A stretch of 64,000 nt of DNA. It comes from Flavobacteria bacterium RIFCSPLOWO2_12_FULL_35_11 (lineage in GTDB: Bacteria; Bacteroidota; Bacteroidia; Flavobacteriales; Flavobacteriaceae). A program made the position numbers and the translations under genes. The notes under the pieces were generated by a model. The model saw only the letters and a list, made by a program, of their open reading frames with translations, was not told the DNA's origin and made no database searches. Positions within the stretch are counted from its first letter, which is position 1. Every line of letters begins with the position of its first letter. The stretch is taken from NCBI GenBank assembly GCA_001800975.1, contig MGWK01000007.1, positions 169,467-233,466 of the forward strand, written 5' to 3'. Shown piece after piece: positions 16,666-26,137 of the stretch.

Positions 16666-18112
16666 TTTTATTTTTTACAAGAATTAAACTTAAAATTGTT
16701 AACAGTGCATTTACCAATATATTCATAAAACCTAAATCAAATGAAAATTTTGTGATGGAAATATAATTTAAGTAATAGGTTAGTAGTGGCATTATAATAC
16801 AGATATAAGGAACGGCCAAGTCATTTACTTTTCTTTTTGAAAAAATTCCGAATAAAAAGAGCCCTAATAAAGGTCCATAAGTATAACCGGCTATTTTAAA
16901 GATAGTTGAAATTACATCACCCTTACTTTCTGAAAATAACATTATTATTAAAAATATTACTGAAGAAAAACCTAAAAATACAATGTTTTTCATTCGTTTT
17001 TTTTCTTTTGAAGTTTTATGTTGAATATTTAAAAAATCATGGGTAAAAGAAGTAGTTAATGCTGTTAAGGCTGAATCTGCGCTTGAAAATGAAGCGGCAA
17101 TTATTCCTAATATAAAACTTATGCTTGCAATTGTGCCAAAATGATTTAAAGATAGCATTGGAAATAAAGCATCGGTATTAATAAATTTACCGTTTTCAAC
17201 TTCTAATTGAATGCCAAATTTTTCAGCATATAAATATAGCATTACGCCCAATCCTAAAAATAAAAATTGAGCAACAGCTAAAAATAAACTAAAAGTGAGT
17301 ATATTGTTTTGGGCTTCTTTTTTGTTTTTGCACGTAAGTGTTTTTTGCATCATATTTTGATCCAATCCTATCATTGCAACGGCAATTAAAATTCCCGAAA
17401 TAAATTGTTTAAAAAAGTTGCTTCCTGAGTTAAAATCCCAATCAAAAACTTTAAAATATTCGTGTTTAGTAACTGATGAAACTGTTTCTGAAATACTTAA
17501 ATTTAAGGAGTCTTTTATCATATAAATAGATACAACTGCCGCCATTAATAAAAATAATGTTTGTAGGGCATCTGTCCAAACGATGGTTTTAATGCCAGAT
17601 TTATGAGTGTATAACCATATGAGTATCAAAATAATGACCACAGTTAAAAAGAATGGTACATGAAAAGCGTCAAAAACCGCATAATGTATGATTTTTGCAG
17701 CAAGCAATAATCTAAGGGCGGCGCCAAATGATTGGGAGATTAAAAAAAATAGGGATCCAGTTTTATAGGTTTTAGTTCCAAATCTTGTTTCCAGATAGGT
17801 ATATATTGAAACCAATTTTAAATCATAGTAGATTGGAATAAGGACATATGTTATAAAAAGGTATCCAACTATGTTTCCAAAAACAAACTGTAAGTAATAC
17901 AGATAATTGGTGCCAACCATTCCCGGAATTGACACAAAAGTAACACCGGAGATTACAGCACCAATCATTCCAAAAGCAACTATTTGCCAGGGTGATTTTC
18001 TGTCCCCCGTATAAAAGGAATCATCAGTTGTGTTTTTTGAGGTAAAGTGGGATATTAACATTAAAAGTCCAAAGTAAGCGGCGATTATTGTTAAAATTAA
18101 TAATGGATTCAT
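16655..18112 (-). CDS. Sodium:solute symporter (SSS family), probable MurNAc/anhydroMurNAc importer
   Basis: 485 residues with about 13 hydrophobic segments. The SSS core pattern is visible: GMIGAVISGVTFVSIPG, RFGTKTYKTGSLFFLISQSFGAALRLLL and IAASFSSADSALTALTTSF, with conserved Ser/Ala at the sodium site. It is the first gene of a six-gene operon with murQ and anmK, so the cargo is probably MurNAc, anhydroMurNAc or a small muropeptide; the family also carries sialic acid and hexoses. It is homologous over its full length to the symporter at 26138-27592. The leader between the DeoR-family gene and this start is 282 bp and contains a candidate promoter (18339-18346). Confidence 0.85.
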   Translation of the reverse strand: MNPLLILTIIAAYFGLLMLISHFTSKNTTDDSFYTGDRKSPWQIVAFGMIGAVISGVTFVSIPGMVGTNYLYYLQFVFGNIVGYLFITYVLIPIYYDLKLVSIYTYLETRFGTKTYKTGSLFFLISQSFGAALRLLLAAKIIHYAVFDAFHVPFFLTVVIILILIWLYTHKSGIKTIVWTDALQTLFLLMAAVVSIYMIKDSLNLSISETVSSVTKHEYFKVFDWDFNSGSNFFKQFISGILIAVAMIGLDQNMMQKTLTCKNKKEAQNNILTFSLFLAVAQFLFLGLGVMLYLYAEKFGIQLEVENGKFINTDALFPMLSLNHFGTIASISFILGIIAASFSSADSALTALTTSFTHDFLNIQHKTSKEKKRMKNIVFLGFSSVIFLIIMLFSESKGDVISTIFKIAGYTYGPLLGLFLFGIFSKRKVNDLAVPYICIIMPLLTYYLNYISITKFSFDLGFMNILVNALLTILSLILVKNKNEY

Positions 18113-18337
18113 TATGAGTTTAAATTATTAATTGATTATTAAAAATTATAATTTATTAATGAGAATATAATTTTTTATTTCCATTTATTTGGTTAAAACA
18201 AAATTCAATTAATTGGCATTGTCAATTTTTCGAATAAATTTAATCGATGTCCAAAAGATCTTTTCATCGGTAACTCCTTTAAAAAATTCAAATCTAAAGT
18301 ATTTTTTTGAGTTAATTAAATAAATTGTTTAATAATT

Positions 18338-18353
18338 GCAAATTTATGCATTT
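18338..18353 (-). promoter_or_regulatory. Promoter/operator candidate of the murQ-anmK operon (shared 16-mer)
   Basis: The 16 bp here are identical (reverse orientation, same sense relative to transcription) to 28697-28712 in front of the NagB fusion gene. On the minus strand the block holds TAAATTTG (18346-18339), a perfect -7 box, flanked by ATGCA. Further GCAAAT words follow at 18360-18375. Either a promoter class shared by the locus or a DeoR-family operator overlapping it. Confidence 0.45.
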
Positions 18354-18394
18354 AAAAACGCAAATAACTGCAAATACAAATATTTTATTTGTGG

Positions 18395-19144
18395 CTATAG
18401 GATTTTAACGCCCTTTTCCTTGAAGTCTTCAAATATTATATCGTTTGGATCTGCATCTGTAACTATAATATCTATTTTTTGAATTGGGGCAACAGTATAC
18501 CTTTTTATTTCATTAACTTTGTTTTGGGTGCAAAGCGCAATAACTTTTTTGCTTGCTGAAATCATACATTTTTTTATATGTGAAACCTCCCAATCAGGCT
18601 CTGTCATTCCGTTTAAGGTGTTTATTCCACCAGTTCCCATAAAGCATAAGTCGGCTCTTAATTCAGATATTGAAGAGACAACGTCAAGTCCGACAGTTAC
18701 TTGTGCAGATTTGTGAAGTTTGCCTCCTATAAAAATAATTTCAATTGATGGGTGTTCTGTAAGTTGCAGTGCAATAGGAAGACTATAAGTATATATGGTG
18801 GCGTTTATGTCGGATGGAATAATTTTGGCAAGTTGCAAGTTTGTGGTGCTGCCGCTCATAATAATAACCTGACCAGAATTGATAAGTTTTACTGCTTTTT
18901 TTGCAATAATGCTTTTTTCTTCCAAATTTGAATTACTTCTTTCGCCATAAGAAAGGTAACTGATTTCAATAGGTAAAGCACCTCCATGTACCTTTTTGAT
19001 TAACCCTTTATCCGATAACTCATTAAGATCTCGTCTAATTGTATCTTCAGAGACATTCAATTCAATGCTCAAGTCGGCGGATAGAACCTTTCTGTTTAAG
19101 ATAATTTTATCCAATATATGATAATGTCTTTCCTCTTTTAGCAT
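18395..19144 (-). CDS. DeoR/GlpR-family transcriptional regulator, copy 1
   Basis: 249 residues. Residues 1-55 form the DeoR winged helix (LSADLSIELNVSEDTIRRDL), followed by a sugar-phosphate sensing domain with the ISOCOT/ribose-phosphate isomerase-like pattern (SGSTTNLQLA, FIGGKLH, FMGTGGI). Such regulators usually repress catabolic operons and respond to a phosphorylated sugar; MurNAc-6-P, GlcNAc-6-P or GlcN-6-P would fit here. An upstream in-frame ATG at 19174 exists, but the paralogue at 27735-28484 is similar only from MLKEERHYHIL, so 19144 is preferred. It lies upstream of the murQ operon on the same strand and is divergent from susC. Protein identity with copy 2 is about 90%. Confidence 0.9.
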   Translation of the reverse strand: MLKEERHYHILDKIILNRKVLSADLSIELNVSEDTIRRDLNELSDKGLIKKVHGGALPIEISYLSYGERSNSNLEEKSIIAKKAVKLINSGQVIIMSGSTTNLQLAKIIPSDINATIYTYSLPIALQLTEHPSIEIIFIGGKLHKSAQVTVGLDVVSSISELRADLCFMGTGGINTLNGMTEPDWEVSHIKKCMISASKKVIALCTQNKVNEIKRYTVAPIQKIDIIVTDADPNDIIFEDFKEKGVKIL

Positions 19145-19176
19145 AATATGTTTTTTAATATGTTGCAAAAACAACT

Positions 19177-19196
19177 ACAAAGATGCAAATTATTTT
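19177..19196 (-). promoter_or_regulatory. Conserved 20-mer upstream of DeoR copy 1
   Basis: Twenty bases identical to 28518-28537 in front of DeoR copy 2, although the DNA on both sides has diverged. On the minus strand it reads AATTTGCATCTTTG near its end, so it may combine a near-consensus -7 box (CATCTTTG) with an operator for autoregulation. Confidence 0.45.
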
Positions 19197-19473
19197 AATT
19201 ATTTTAATGATCAGAATGATTTTGTTTGTTTTTATGGATATATTTTTGTTTAAATTATTTAATTAATTTTAAAAATGGATAATATAAGTCTAAAAATCGA
19301 ATATTATTGCACTTATTTAAGGGATTGTGTATATCTATATAAAGTATTGATAACAAGTTTATTATGTAATTATTTCAAGATAATAAATCTTTCTAATTTT
19401 TAGTATTTTGCGTTTTTTATAATTTTATTTGAATTTTTATGCGCAAATATGCAAGAATTTAAAAATATATAAT

Positions 19474-19481
19474 TATGTTTG
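19474..19481 (+). promoter_or_regulatory. -7 box candidate for susC
   Basis: TATGTTTG fits TAnnTTTG and is followed by CGT, as at the second symporter operon (27717-27710). No good -33 TTTG is seen, suggesting activation or weak basal expression. It would start transcription near 19488, 22 bp before the ATG. Confidence 0.4.
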
Positions 19482-19509
19482 CGTAAACAGATCATTAAAT
19501 TATTATATT

Positions 19510-22488
19510 ATGAAAAAACTTTATTATCATTTATTAACACTCCTAATGGTATTTTTTGTCCAAGGGCTATTTGCGCAATCAGTTACTGTTACAGGCGTAG
19601 TTAAATCAAATTCGGATAATCTTCCGTTGCCTGGAGTTAGCGTTCAAATACAAGGAACTGTAACAGGAAATATTACCGATTTTGACGGGAAATATGAGGT
19701 TAAGGCAGAAATTGGTTCAAAACTTCAGTTCTCATCAGTTGGAATGAAAACTGTTATTAAAACGGTCGAAAGTGACAAACTTGATGTAACTCTTGAAGAG
19801 GATATATTGGGATTGGACGAGATTGTTGTAACAGGGACTTCAGGGCTCACAACCAAAAAACAATTGGGTTCATCTATTTCTGCTGTGAGTTCAAAAGATT
19901 TAAGTGCCTCAAAAGCGAATGTCAGTATTGATGAAGCGCTTCAAGGGCGAGTAGCTGGCGCTAAAATTGTTCGTAATTCAGGAGATCCCTCTGGAGGAAT
20001 ATCTGTGGTATTACGCGGAAACAGTACATTGGCAGGTTCATCCGAGCCTTTGTATATTGTGGATGGTGTTATCATTAACAACAAATCCAATTCTTTGGTG
20101 AACTTAGGAGGGAACACCCAAAATAGAATAGTTGACATCAATCCTAGTGATATCGAGAGTATGGAGATATTAAAAGGTGCTGCTGCTGCTGCTATCTATG
20201 GTTCAAGAGCGAGCAATGGCGTAATTCAAATTTTTACAAAACGCGGAAAAACAGGGAAACCTACCATTAACTATTCTACAAGCGTAAATTTTAACAGCAT
20301 TCGTGAATATTTACCTTATAATAATTCTCAATTAAAATGGGAACAAGTTGGCACAACTTGGAATGCTGTTCCGGCCACTCGTTATAATTATCAAGACTAT
20401 ATTTTCCAAAAATCAACTGGTTACGAAAACAATTTAAGCATAAGTGGTAAAAAGGACAATACAGGTTATTCCTTTTCACTTTCTCAATATGATAATGAAG
20501 GAATTGTTAAAAATACTGATTATTCCAGAAAAACTGCACGTTTGCGACTTGACCAAAAATTATTTGAATGGATGGATTTAAGTTTAGGGACATTCTTTTC
20601 AAAAAGTCATAGCAATGATATGCCTAACGGTACAGAATATGGACCAATCACAAGTTTGCTTTTTGTGGATAACATTCAAAATCTAGCTCCTGTTGATGGA
20701 ATTTATCCTTCAGAAATGGATGGTTGGGCAAATCCTTATGAAGTTATTGATAGGGTAAAAGCATCACAAGAGTATTACAGATTTATTAACGATATACAAG
20801 TAAAAATTAGGCCTTTTGAAGGTGCAACCTTGAATTACACTTTTGGTATGGACAACACCAATGGAGTAGGGCTATTAAATATACCAAATGGATTTAATTC
20901 TATACCTGATGGAGCTGCTGAAAAAAATACAGATAGATCTATGATGTACAACAGTGATATAAACTTTAGTTATGCTTTTGATATCACAAATGATTTAAAA
21001 TCTTCAAGCAGCGTAGGTTATAGTTATCAATATGATGAGTATGATTTTTTCTCTATGAGAAATAATAAAGTAGGGCCAATTGAAAGTGTTACAGTTGTTA
21101 GTCCTGCTTCTGTTTCTGGTGGGGCAGATTATAGAACGCAACGTTCTGTTTGGGGAGGTTTTATGCAACAAACTTTTGGATATAAAGATCAGCTGTTTTT
21201 AACATTGGCTGGACGTAGTGATGGCGCTTCAACTTTTGGCGCTGATGAAAGACAACAATTCTATCCAAAAGTAAGTGCTTCTTACAATATCTCTGATGCT
21301 TCTTTTTGGAATGACGGTATTAAAAAAGCAGTTAATTCTTTAAAATTAAGATCAGCTTGGGGACAAGCCGGAAATTTAACAGCATTAAGTCCCTATCAAA
21401 TTTATACCAACTATTCACAAGGAGTTTATTCTGGTTTGGTTGGCTATTTTCCAAATACTTTGCAAGGCAGCGCCAATTTAAAGCCAGAACGTCAAACTGA
21501 GTTAGAAGTTGGATTTGATATGGCATTATTTAATGACAGAATTGGGATAGAGTTTACCTACTATGATCAAAAAGTTGAAGATTTGTTGATTGCACATAGT
21601 TTGAGTCCATCAACTGGTTTTGCAAAAAGATACGACAACATAGGAAGTATGACCAATAAAGGGGTTGAGGTATTGTTGAAAGCCAAACCTATAAAAGGTG
21701 ATTTCAATTGGGATGTTACAACCACATTCAGTAAAAATAAAAACAACCTTACCCATGTAGCCGGGGGAAAATTGGATATGCCAATGTTCTGGGGCGCCTC
21801 TGTAGCCATTACTGACCATGCTATTGGTGCTATCTATGGAACTTATTATGCCACGGATTCAAATGGAAACAGACTTATGGATGTTAATGGATTTCCGCAA
21901 CGTGCCAAAGGACACTATGAAGTAACGACTTTAAGTGACGGTGAATCCTATAATGTAGGTGTTCAAGATTATGATGCCAATGGGCAACCAACTGGTACCG
22001 TTTTGAAAAAGGTGGTTGGAGATCCTAATCCTGATTTTACGGGTTCATTGATCAATTCATTTAAATATAAAAATTTCGGATTGTCTATTCAATTGGATTT
22101 CGTAAAAGGAAACGATATTTTGAATTGGGATAAGAGAATGGGTGAACTATACAAAGGTGGATATTATGAAGGTCAAGAATTAAGTGATCCTAACGTACCT
22201 AAAGATTATAATAACACAAGTTACTATATTTATGAATCATTTGTGGAAGATGGATCTTTTGTGAAATTGCGTGAAGTAGCTTTATCTTATGAGCTAAAAG
22301 TAAATAAGCCTTATTTAAACCGTATAAACTTTACATTAAGTGGTAACAATTTAATTTCTTGGGATAACTATTGGGGATTTGACCCTGAAATCAATACAGG
22401 TGGGCAAACTAATGGCGTTATGGGACAACAAATGGCGAGTGTTCCTATACCACGTACTTTTAAACTAGGAGTTAATTTTAATTTTTAA
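19510..22488 (+). CDS. SusC/RagA-type TonB-dependent outer-membrane transporter
   Basis: 992 residues. Signal peptide (to about GLFAQ), a carboxypeptidase-regulatory-like beta-sandwich (VTGVVKSNSDNLPLPGVSV, FDGKYEV), the TonB-linked plug beginning LDEIVVTGTSG, then a 22-strand-type barrel ending in RTFKLGVNFNF. SusC proteins import oligosaccharides or peptides across the outer membrane with a SusD lid, encoded 12 bp downstream. The alternative TTG start at 19429 would place 27 non-hydrophobic residues before the signal peptide, so ATG 19510 is used. Its place between two amino-sugar operons and beside a DeoR gene suggests muropeptides or GlcNAc-containing oligosaccharides as cargo; the cargo is inferred. 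Confidence 0.92.
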   Translation: MKKLYYHLLTLLMVFFVQGLFAQSVTVTGVVKSNSDNLPLPGVSVQIQGTVTGNITDFDGKYEVKAEIGSKLQFSSVGMKTVIKTVESDKLDVTLEEDILGLDEIVVTGTSGLTTKKQLGSSISAVSSKDLSASKANVSIDEALQGRVAGAKIVRNSGDPSGGISVVLRGNSTLAGSSEPLYIVDGVIINNKSNSLVNLGGNTQNRIVDINPSDIESMEILKGAAAAAIYGSRASNGVIQIFTKRGKTGKPTINYSTSVNFNSIREYLPYNNSQLKWEQVGTTWNAVPATRYNYQDYIFQKSTGYENNLSISGKKDNTGYSFSLSQYDNEGIVKNTDYSRKTARLRLDQKLFEWMDLSLGTFFSKSHSNDMPNGTEYGPITSLLFVDNIQNLAPVDGIYPSEMDGWANPYEVIDRVKASQEYYRFINDIQVKIRPFEGATLNYTFGMDNTNGVGLLNIPNGFNSIPDGAAEKNTDRSMMYNSDINFSYAFDITNDLKSSSSVGYSYQYDEYDFFSMRNNKVGPIESVTVVSPASVSGGADYRTQRSVWGGFMQQTFGYKDQLFLTLAGRSDGASTFGADERQQFYPKVSASYNISDASFWNDGIKKAVNSLKLRSAWGQAGNLTALSPYQIYTNYSQGVYSGLVGYFPNTLQGSANLKPERQTELEVGFDMALFNDRIGIEFTYYDQKVEDLLIAHSLSPSTGFAKRYDNIGSMTNKGVEVLLKAKPIKGDFNWDVTTTFSKNKNNLTHVAGGKLDMPMFWGASVAITDHAIGAIYGTYYATDSNGNRLMDVNGFPQRAKGHYEVTTLSDGESYNVGVQDYDANGQPTGTVLKKVVGDPNPDFTGSLINSFKYKNFGLSIQLDFVKGNDILNWDKRMGELYKGGYYEGQELSDPNVPKDYNNTSYYIYESFVEDGSFVKLREVALSYELKVNKPYLNRINFTLSGNNLISWDNYWGFDPEINTGGQTNGVMGQQMASVPIPRTFKLGVNFNF

Positions 22489-22500
22489 AAATCAAATATA

Positions 22501-23829
22501 ATGAAAATATCAAATATTAAATTATTGTTAATCGTTGCATTTGTTGGAATTTTATCTTCGTGTACAAAGGATTTTGACAATATCAATGAAGCTGCCGATA
22601 ATCAAATTTTTAATACAAAAGCAGGGTTGTTGGCTGTAACTGAAGGGTTAACTCAACATTATTCAGCCACTACTTTAATTCGTGCTATAGAAGTTCCAGG
22701 ACTTTCAACTAGAGAATTGGGTGATATTGAAGGTAATCTTACGCCAATGGAATTGGTTTCTGGAGGATTATTAATACCAAATGATAATGCAGGTACCGTG
22801 GATTTATGGACTAATTTATCGAGAGATAAAGGAGTTGCGGAATCCATATTAGCCAGTGTTGATAATGTGGATATGCCTGATGGAACAAAGTCAGGCATAA
22901 AAGCATACGCCAAGTTTTTTAAAGCTGTAACATTGGGTACCCTTATTCAAAATTTTGAAAAAGCACCAATTAATAATCAGTCTGACGGTCAAGCGGAATT
23001 TAGTGACAAAGCAACTATTTTGGCTGAATGTATCAGTTTGTTGCAAAGCGCTAAATCTGATTTAGCTGCAAATCCTATTTCAACAGAATTTCAATCGGCT
23101 ATTCCAGGTCTTGATCTACCTAATATCATTAATGCTTTTTCTGCAAGATTCAACTTATATGCAGGCAATTATGACGCTGCATTAACAGCTGCCAATGCTG
23201 TTGATCTAAGCTCAAAATCAGAATGGAAATATGATGGATCGGTTAATAGAAATCCTGTATGGAATTTTGCCGTAAATGGCAATCCTGATACCAAACCACA
23301 AGATAATTTTGGATTAACAGGAATCTATGTTCCTGAAGCAGGTGATGGCAGAGTAGCATTCTATATATCACCTTCTCCAATTGTTGAGAGTATGTTTGGA
23401 ATGCATGGGGTTGAAGACGCTAAAGGGTTTTTTGAGTCGGCTAGTACTTCACTTCCTGTTTATTTACCAGGTGAAATGATGTTGATAAAAGCGGAGGCTT
23501 ATGCAATGAAAAATGACCTTACAAATGCAGTAGCACAAATCAATTTGGTTCGTCAAAAAACCAATGATGTTTTTGGGGTTAATGCTGGTTTGGGTGCTTG
23601 GACAGGTAATGCCGCCAATAAAACGGATGTGTTAAATGAGATCTATAAAAATCGTTGCATAGAACTCTTTATGAGTGGCATGCGTTTAGAGGATTCAAGA
23701 AGAATTCACAGCAGTTTCGTACCTTCACCCGCAATTGATTTTTACAGTGAAAGAAACAGAAATTACTATCCTTATCCATATAATGAGAGAGCAAATAATA
23801 AAAATTGCCCTGCAGATCCAAGTATTTAG
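22501..23829 (+). CDS. SusD/RagB-family surface lipoprotein
   Basis: 442 residues, starting with a lipoprotein signal (ILLSSC-type: GILSSC, Cys21-22 region). The helical SusD fold shows in the C-terminal segment LPGEMMLIKAEAYAMKNDL, the TPR-like helix pair that contacts SusC, and in ELFMSGMRLEDSRR near the end. SusD proteins cap the SusC channel and bind glycan or peptide at the cell surface. It is shorter than classic SusD (about 550). It is 12 bp behind susC and is followed by a strong terminator, so this is a two-gene transcription unit with no glycosidase of its own. Confidence 0.9.
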   Translation: MKISNIKLLLIVAFVGILSSCTKDFDNINEAADNQIFNTKAGLLAVTEGLTQHYSATTLIRAIEVPGLSTRELGDIEGNLTPMELVSGGLLIPNDNAGTVDLWTNLSRDKGVAESILASVDNVDMPDGTKSGIKAYAKFFKAVTLGTLIQNFEKAPINNQSDGQAEFSDKATILAECISLLQSAKSDLAANPISTEFQSAIPGLDLPNIINAFSARFNLYAGNYDAALTAANAVDLSSKSEWKYDGSVNRNPVWNFAVNGNPDTKPQDNFGLTGIYVPEAGDGRVAFYISPSPIVESMFGMHGVEDAKGFFESASTSLPVYLPGEMMLIKAEAYAMKNDLTNAVAQINLVRQKTNDVFGVNAGLGAWTGNAANKTDVLNEIYKNRCIELFMSGMRLEDSRRIHSSFVPSPAIDFYSERNRNYYPYPYNERANNKNCPADPSI

Positions 23830-24336
23830 TATTTTTGAATTAGTTTAAATGAAAAGCGACTGTTAGATAGAAATCTAACAGTTGCTTTTTTTAATTTAGT
23901 CCTGACAACAATAGTTTTATTAAAGCACAATCGGTCTATTTTTCAACATAACCTTTAATATTCTTGCTTTTTTAAAACCAATTAAATCGCTGTTGAAATT
24001 AAAAATAGACGGTATAAATTTGTTATAATTTATTAACGGCCTTGATTTAATTATTGGAAAGAGCTTCTATTGATACTGGCTTAAAAGCAAAACCTTTGAG
24101 AAGAATACCCTTTCTTTTTTAAATTTTTAGGGAGTTATTATTTTATCATTGAAGAGTTTAGAGAAGAAAAAAGCAGGATTAATGCAACAATTGTGACAAT
24201 TTACACAAGGGTTCTTTATGAAAGAAAATAACTTAGTAAGTTAAACATTACATAAATAACTTGGTAAACATAATAATTATTGCCAAACTCTGAAATTCGA
24301 AGGTATTTAGCACCCCAGCAAACTAATTTTATTGCT
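23830..24336. other. Intergenic region after susD
   Basis: 507 bp between convergent genes. It contains the susD terminator (23852-23892). The rest is AT-rich; a 43-codon open stretch on the plus strand (about 24101-24229) lacks a start codon and resembles nothing I know. No RNA gene or repeat recognised. Confidence 0.6.
23852..23892 (+). terminator. Rho-independent terminator of the susCD unit
   Basis: A 17-bp stem with one G-T wobble (AAAAGCGACTGTTAGAT pairing with its complement), a 4-base loop and a run of T ending at 23892. It begins 22 bp after the susD stop. Confidence 0.85.
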
Positions 24337-25587
24337 TCATTTACAGTTCTTTATAACAGCATTAAATACTTGTTGACGAATTGGGTTTAGATTATAATAT
24401 TCACCGGTACTCAATAAGTCCATGTTTTGACGATTAATAAGTATTATTACTGAAATTTTGTCGTGAGGGATAACTGCAATACTAGTTCCTGCAAAGCCTG
24501 TATGTCCGAAAGTTCCCTCTGGACCATTCTTCATAAAAGGATTTTCAGGATCCATCATCCAACCTAAACCATTTTTAAAATCATCTTTTGTTAAAAATGA
24601 TGTGATTGTTTTTTTAGAAATAAACTGTTTTCTGCCTACTTTTCCTTTATTCATTAACATATCAACCAATTTCTGTAAATCATCGATGGTTGAAAACAAA
24701 CCTGCCGCTCCGCTAATACCACCTCCAGCGTACCAGGTGTTACCGTCATTTACCTCACCTTTTAGGGAGTAAGTACGCCAGCCGTCCCATTGTTTTGGGT
24801 CAATTTCCTTAAAAACAAAACCTAAAGATGGGTCATACACCATTCTCTTTTCATAGGGATTTCCATGAGATGAAGCTGCAATTTTCTCAAACTTACCCTT
24901 CGCAAGCGGATTGAATGTGGTGTTATGCATGCCAAGGGGCAGTGAGATATTTTCTTGGATAAACTTTTCTAATGGCAATCCGGATACCGTTTCTATAATT
25001 TCACCTAAAATAGTAAAACCAAGATCACTGTAATGTCTTTCTTTGCCAACCGGAAAGTTTAGCGGCAATTCCCCAATTAATTTATACACATCTTGCTTAT
25101 TGGTAGCTTTGTAGTAAAGAGGATACCACTCATAAAGACCTGCATTGTGAGACAGTAGGTTTCCGATCGTAATTGGTTTTTTATCTGGAGTGTTAAATGC
25201 ACTAATATATTTACCCACAGGATCACTAACCTTTATAAGACCCTTGTCTACCAAGATCATAATTGAAGTAGTGGTTCCAATTACTTTAGTCAAGGATGCA
25301 ATATCAAATAAATGTTCTGTGGTCATCGGTTCGGGTTGGCTGAGCAAATTATGGCCGTAATCATATTTTTGGGCATATCCAAATGCATTTTTATAAATAA
25401 TTTCGTTTCCCTTTTTTATTTGAATTACAGCACCTGGAATATTATTCCCTGCTACCTCATTTTTAATGATGCTGTCTATTTCGGAAATCAGTTTTGTTCG
25501 TATTTCCTTATTATTAAGATTCTGTGCATTTAAATGGAATACTGTAGAAGTCAAAAGAATCAACAATGCAATATATTTTTTGTACAT
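24337..25587 (-). CDS. Secreted beta-lactamase-fold serine hydrolase (class C/PBP-like)
   Basis: 416 residues, signal peptide ending near FHLNAQ. The class C active-site trio is present: SLTK (serine nucleophile and lysine), YSDLG and HTGFAGT near the C-terminus (in place of KTG). It is related to the C-terminal half of the GH3 fusion at 7864-10782 (shared blocks such as TFNPLAKG/TFNPLNK and GLFSTIDDL/GLFANSNDL). Family members include D-Ala carboxypeptidases, esterases and D-aminopeptidases, so a role on muropeptides is plausible but unproven. Last gene of a three-gene operon with an SSS symporter and a GNAT enzyme. Confidence 0.87.
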   Translation of the reverse strand: MYKKYIALLILLTSTVFHLNAQNLNNKEIRTKLISEIDSIIKNEVAGNNIPGAVIQIKKGNEIIYKNAFGYAQKYDYGHNLLSQPEPMTTEHLFDIASLTKVIGTTTSIMILVDKGLIKVSDPVGKYISAFNTPDKKPITIGNLLSHNAGLYEWYPLYYKATNKQDVYKLIGELPLNFPVGKERHYSDLGFTILGEIIETVSGLPLEKFIQENISLPLGMHNTTFNPLAKGKFEKIAASSHGNPYEKRMVYDPSLGFVFKEIDPKQWDGWRTYSLKGEVNDGNTWYAGGGISGAAGLFSTIDDLQKLVDMLMNKGKVGRKQFISKKTITSFLTKDDFKNGLGWMMDPENPFMKNGPEGTFGHTGFAGTSIAVIPHDKISVIILINRQNMDLLSTGEYYNLNPIRQQVFNAVIKNCK

Positions 25588-25624
25588 AATTTTATTTATT
25601 AAATTTTTTTAAATAACTAAATTT

Positions 25625-26134
25625 TTACTCATTTCCTGTTTTACTTTCCTCTTTTTTTTGGTTATAATTCAAAATTGGCCCTACAGATTTACGAAGAAGT
25701 AATTCCGTAAAGCCTTCTTTTACAAAATTGTCTAATTCGCCCACAAATTTAAAACCAAAGTCGTAGTAAAGTTTGGCAGCGCCTTTATTAAAAGAGGATA
25801 CACAAATAAAAATATTGGGTGAATATTTTAAAATTGTATTTTCGCAAAATTGAAGCAATTTTTTCCCAATTCCTTTTCCTCTGAATTCCTCACTTACACA
25901 TATGGTTTGAATATATCCTTTAAAAGTGCCAGCAGTTTGGAGAATAACAAATCCTGCCACTTTATGATCTATTTCCGCTATGTAAATTTCCTTAAATGGT
26001 CCTTCAAATGCCGGCAAGCATTGTTCAAAATTAATATCAAGGATTATCCAAGGGTCGTTTATAGACATCATGTGTGCGCAATAACGCTTAATTTTTAGAT
26101 TTGTCGTAGGGCTGATTGTCATTTTTTCTTCCAT
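25625..26134 (-). CDS. GNAT-family N-acetyltransferase
   Basis: 169 residues with the GNAT core: ICVSEEFRGKGIGKKLLQF is the acetyl-CoA pyrophosphate-binding loop (R/Q-x-x-G-x-G/A), followed by the helix and the KLYYDFGFKFVGE strand typical of the family. The substrate cannot be read from sequence. It lies 3 bp after the second symporter gene and 37 bp before the serine hydrolase gene; in this setting an amino sugar or an amino acid from murein are candidates. ATG at 26122 is an alternative start, four codons in. Confidence 0.85.
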   Translation of the reverse strand: MEEKMTISPTTNLKIKRYCAHMMSINDPWIILDINFEQCLPAFEGPFKEIYIAEIDHKVAGFVILQTAGTFKGYIQTICVSEEFRGKGIGKKLLQFCENTILKYSPNIFICVSSFNKGAAKLYYDFGFKFVGELDNFVKEGFTELLLRKSVGPILNYNQKKEESKTGNE

Positions 26135-26137
26135 TTT

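Larger units (their letters stand above)
19145..19509. other. Divergent intergenic region between DeoR copy 1 and SusC
   Basis: 365 bp, very AT-rich. It holds the conserved block in front of the DeoR gene (19177-19196) and a -7-like box for susC (19474-19481). GCAAAT words cluster at 19443-19453. I see no ORF or RNA. Confidence 0.6.

Noticed and set aside
19429..19509. In-frame TTG start for SusC giving 27 more residues
   Set aside because: The extra residues precede an otherwise perfect signal peptide and cross the predicted -7 box.
24101..24229. 43-codon open stretch after susD that reads plausibly as protein near its end (EEFREEKSRINATIV)
   Set aside because: No start codon, no upstream promoter and no family similarity that I can name; could be chance or a remnant.
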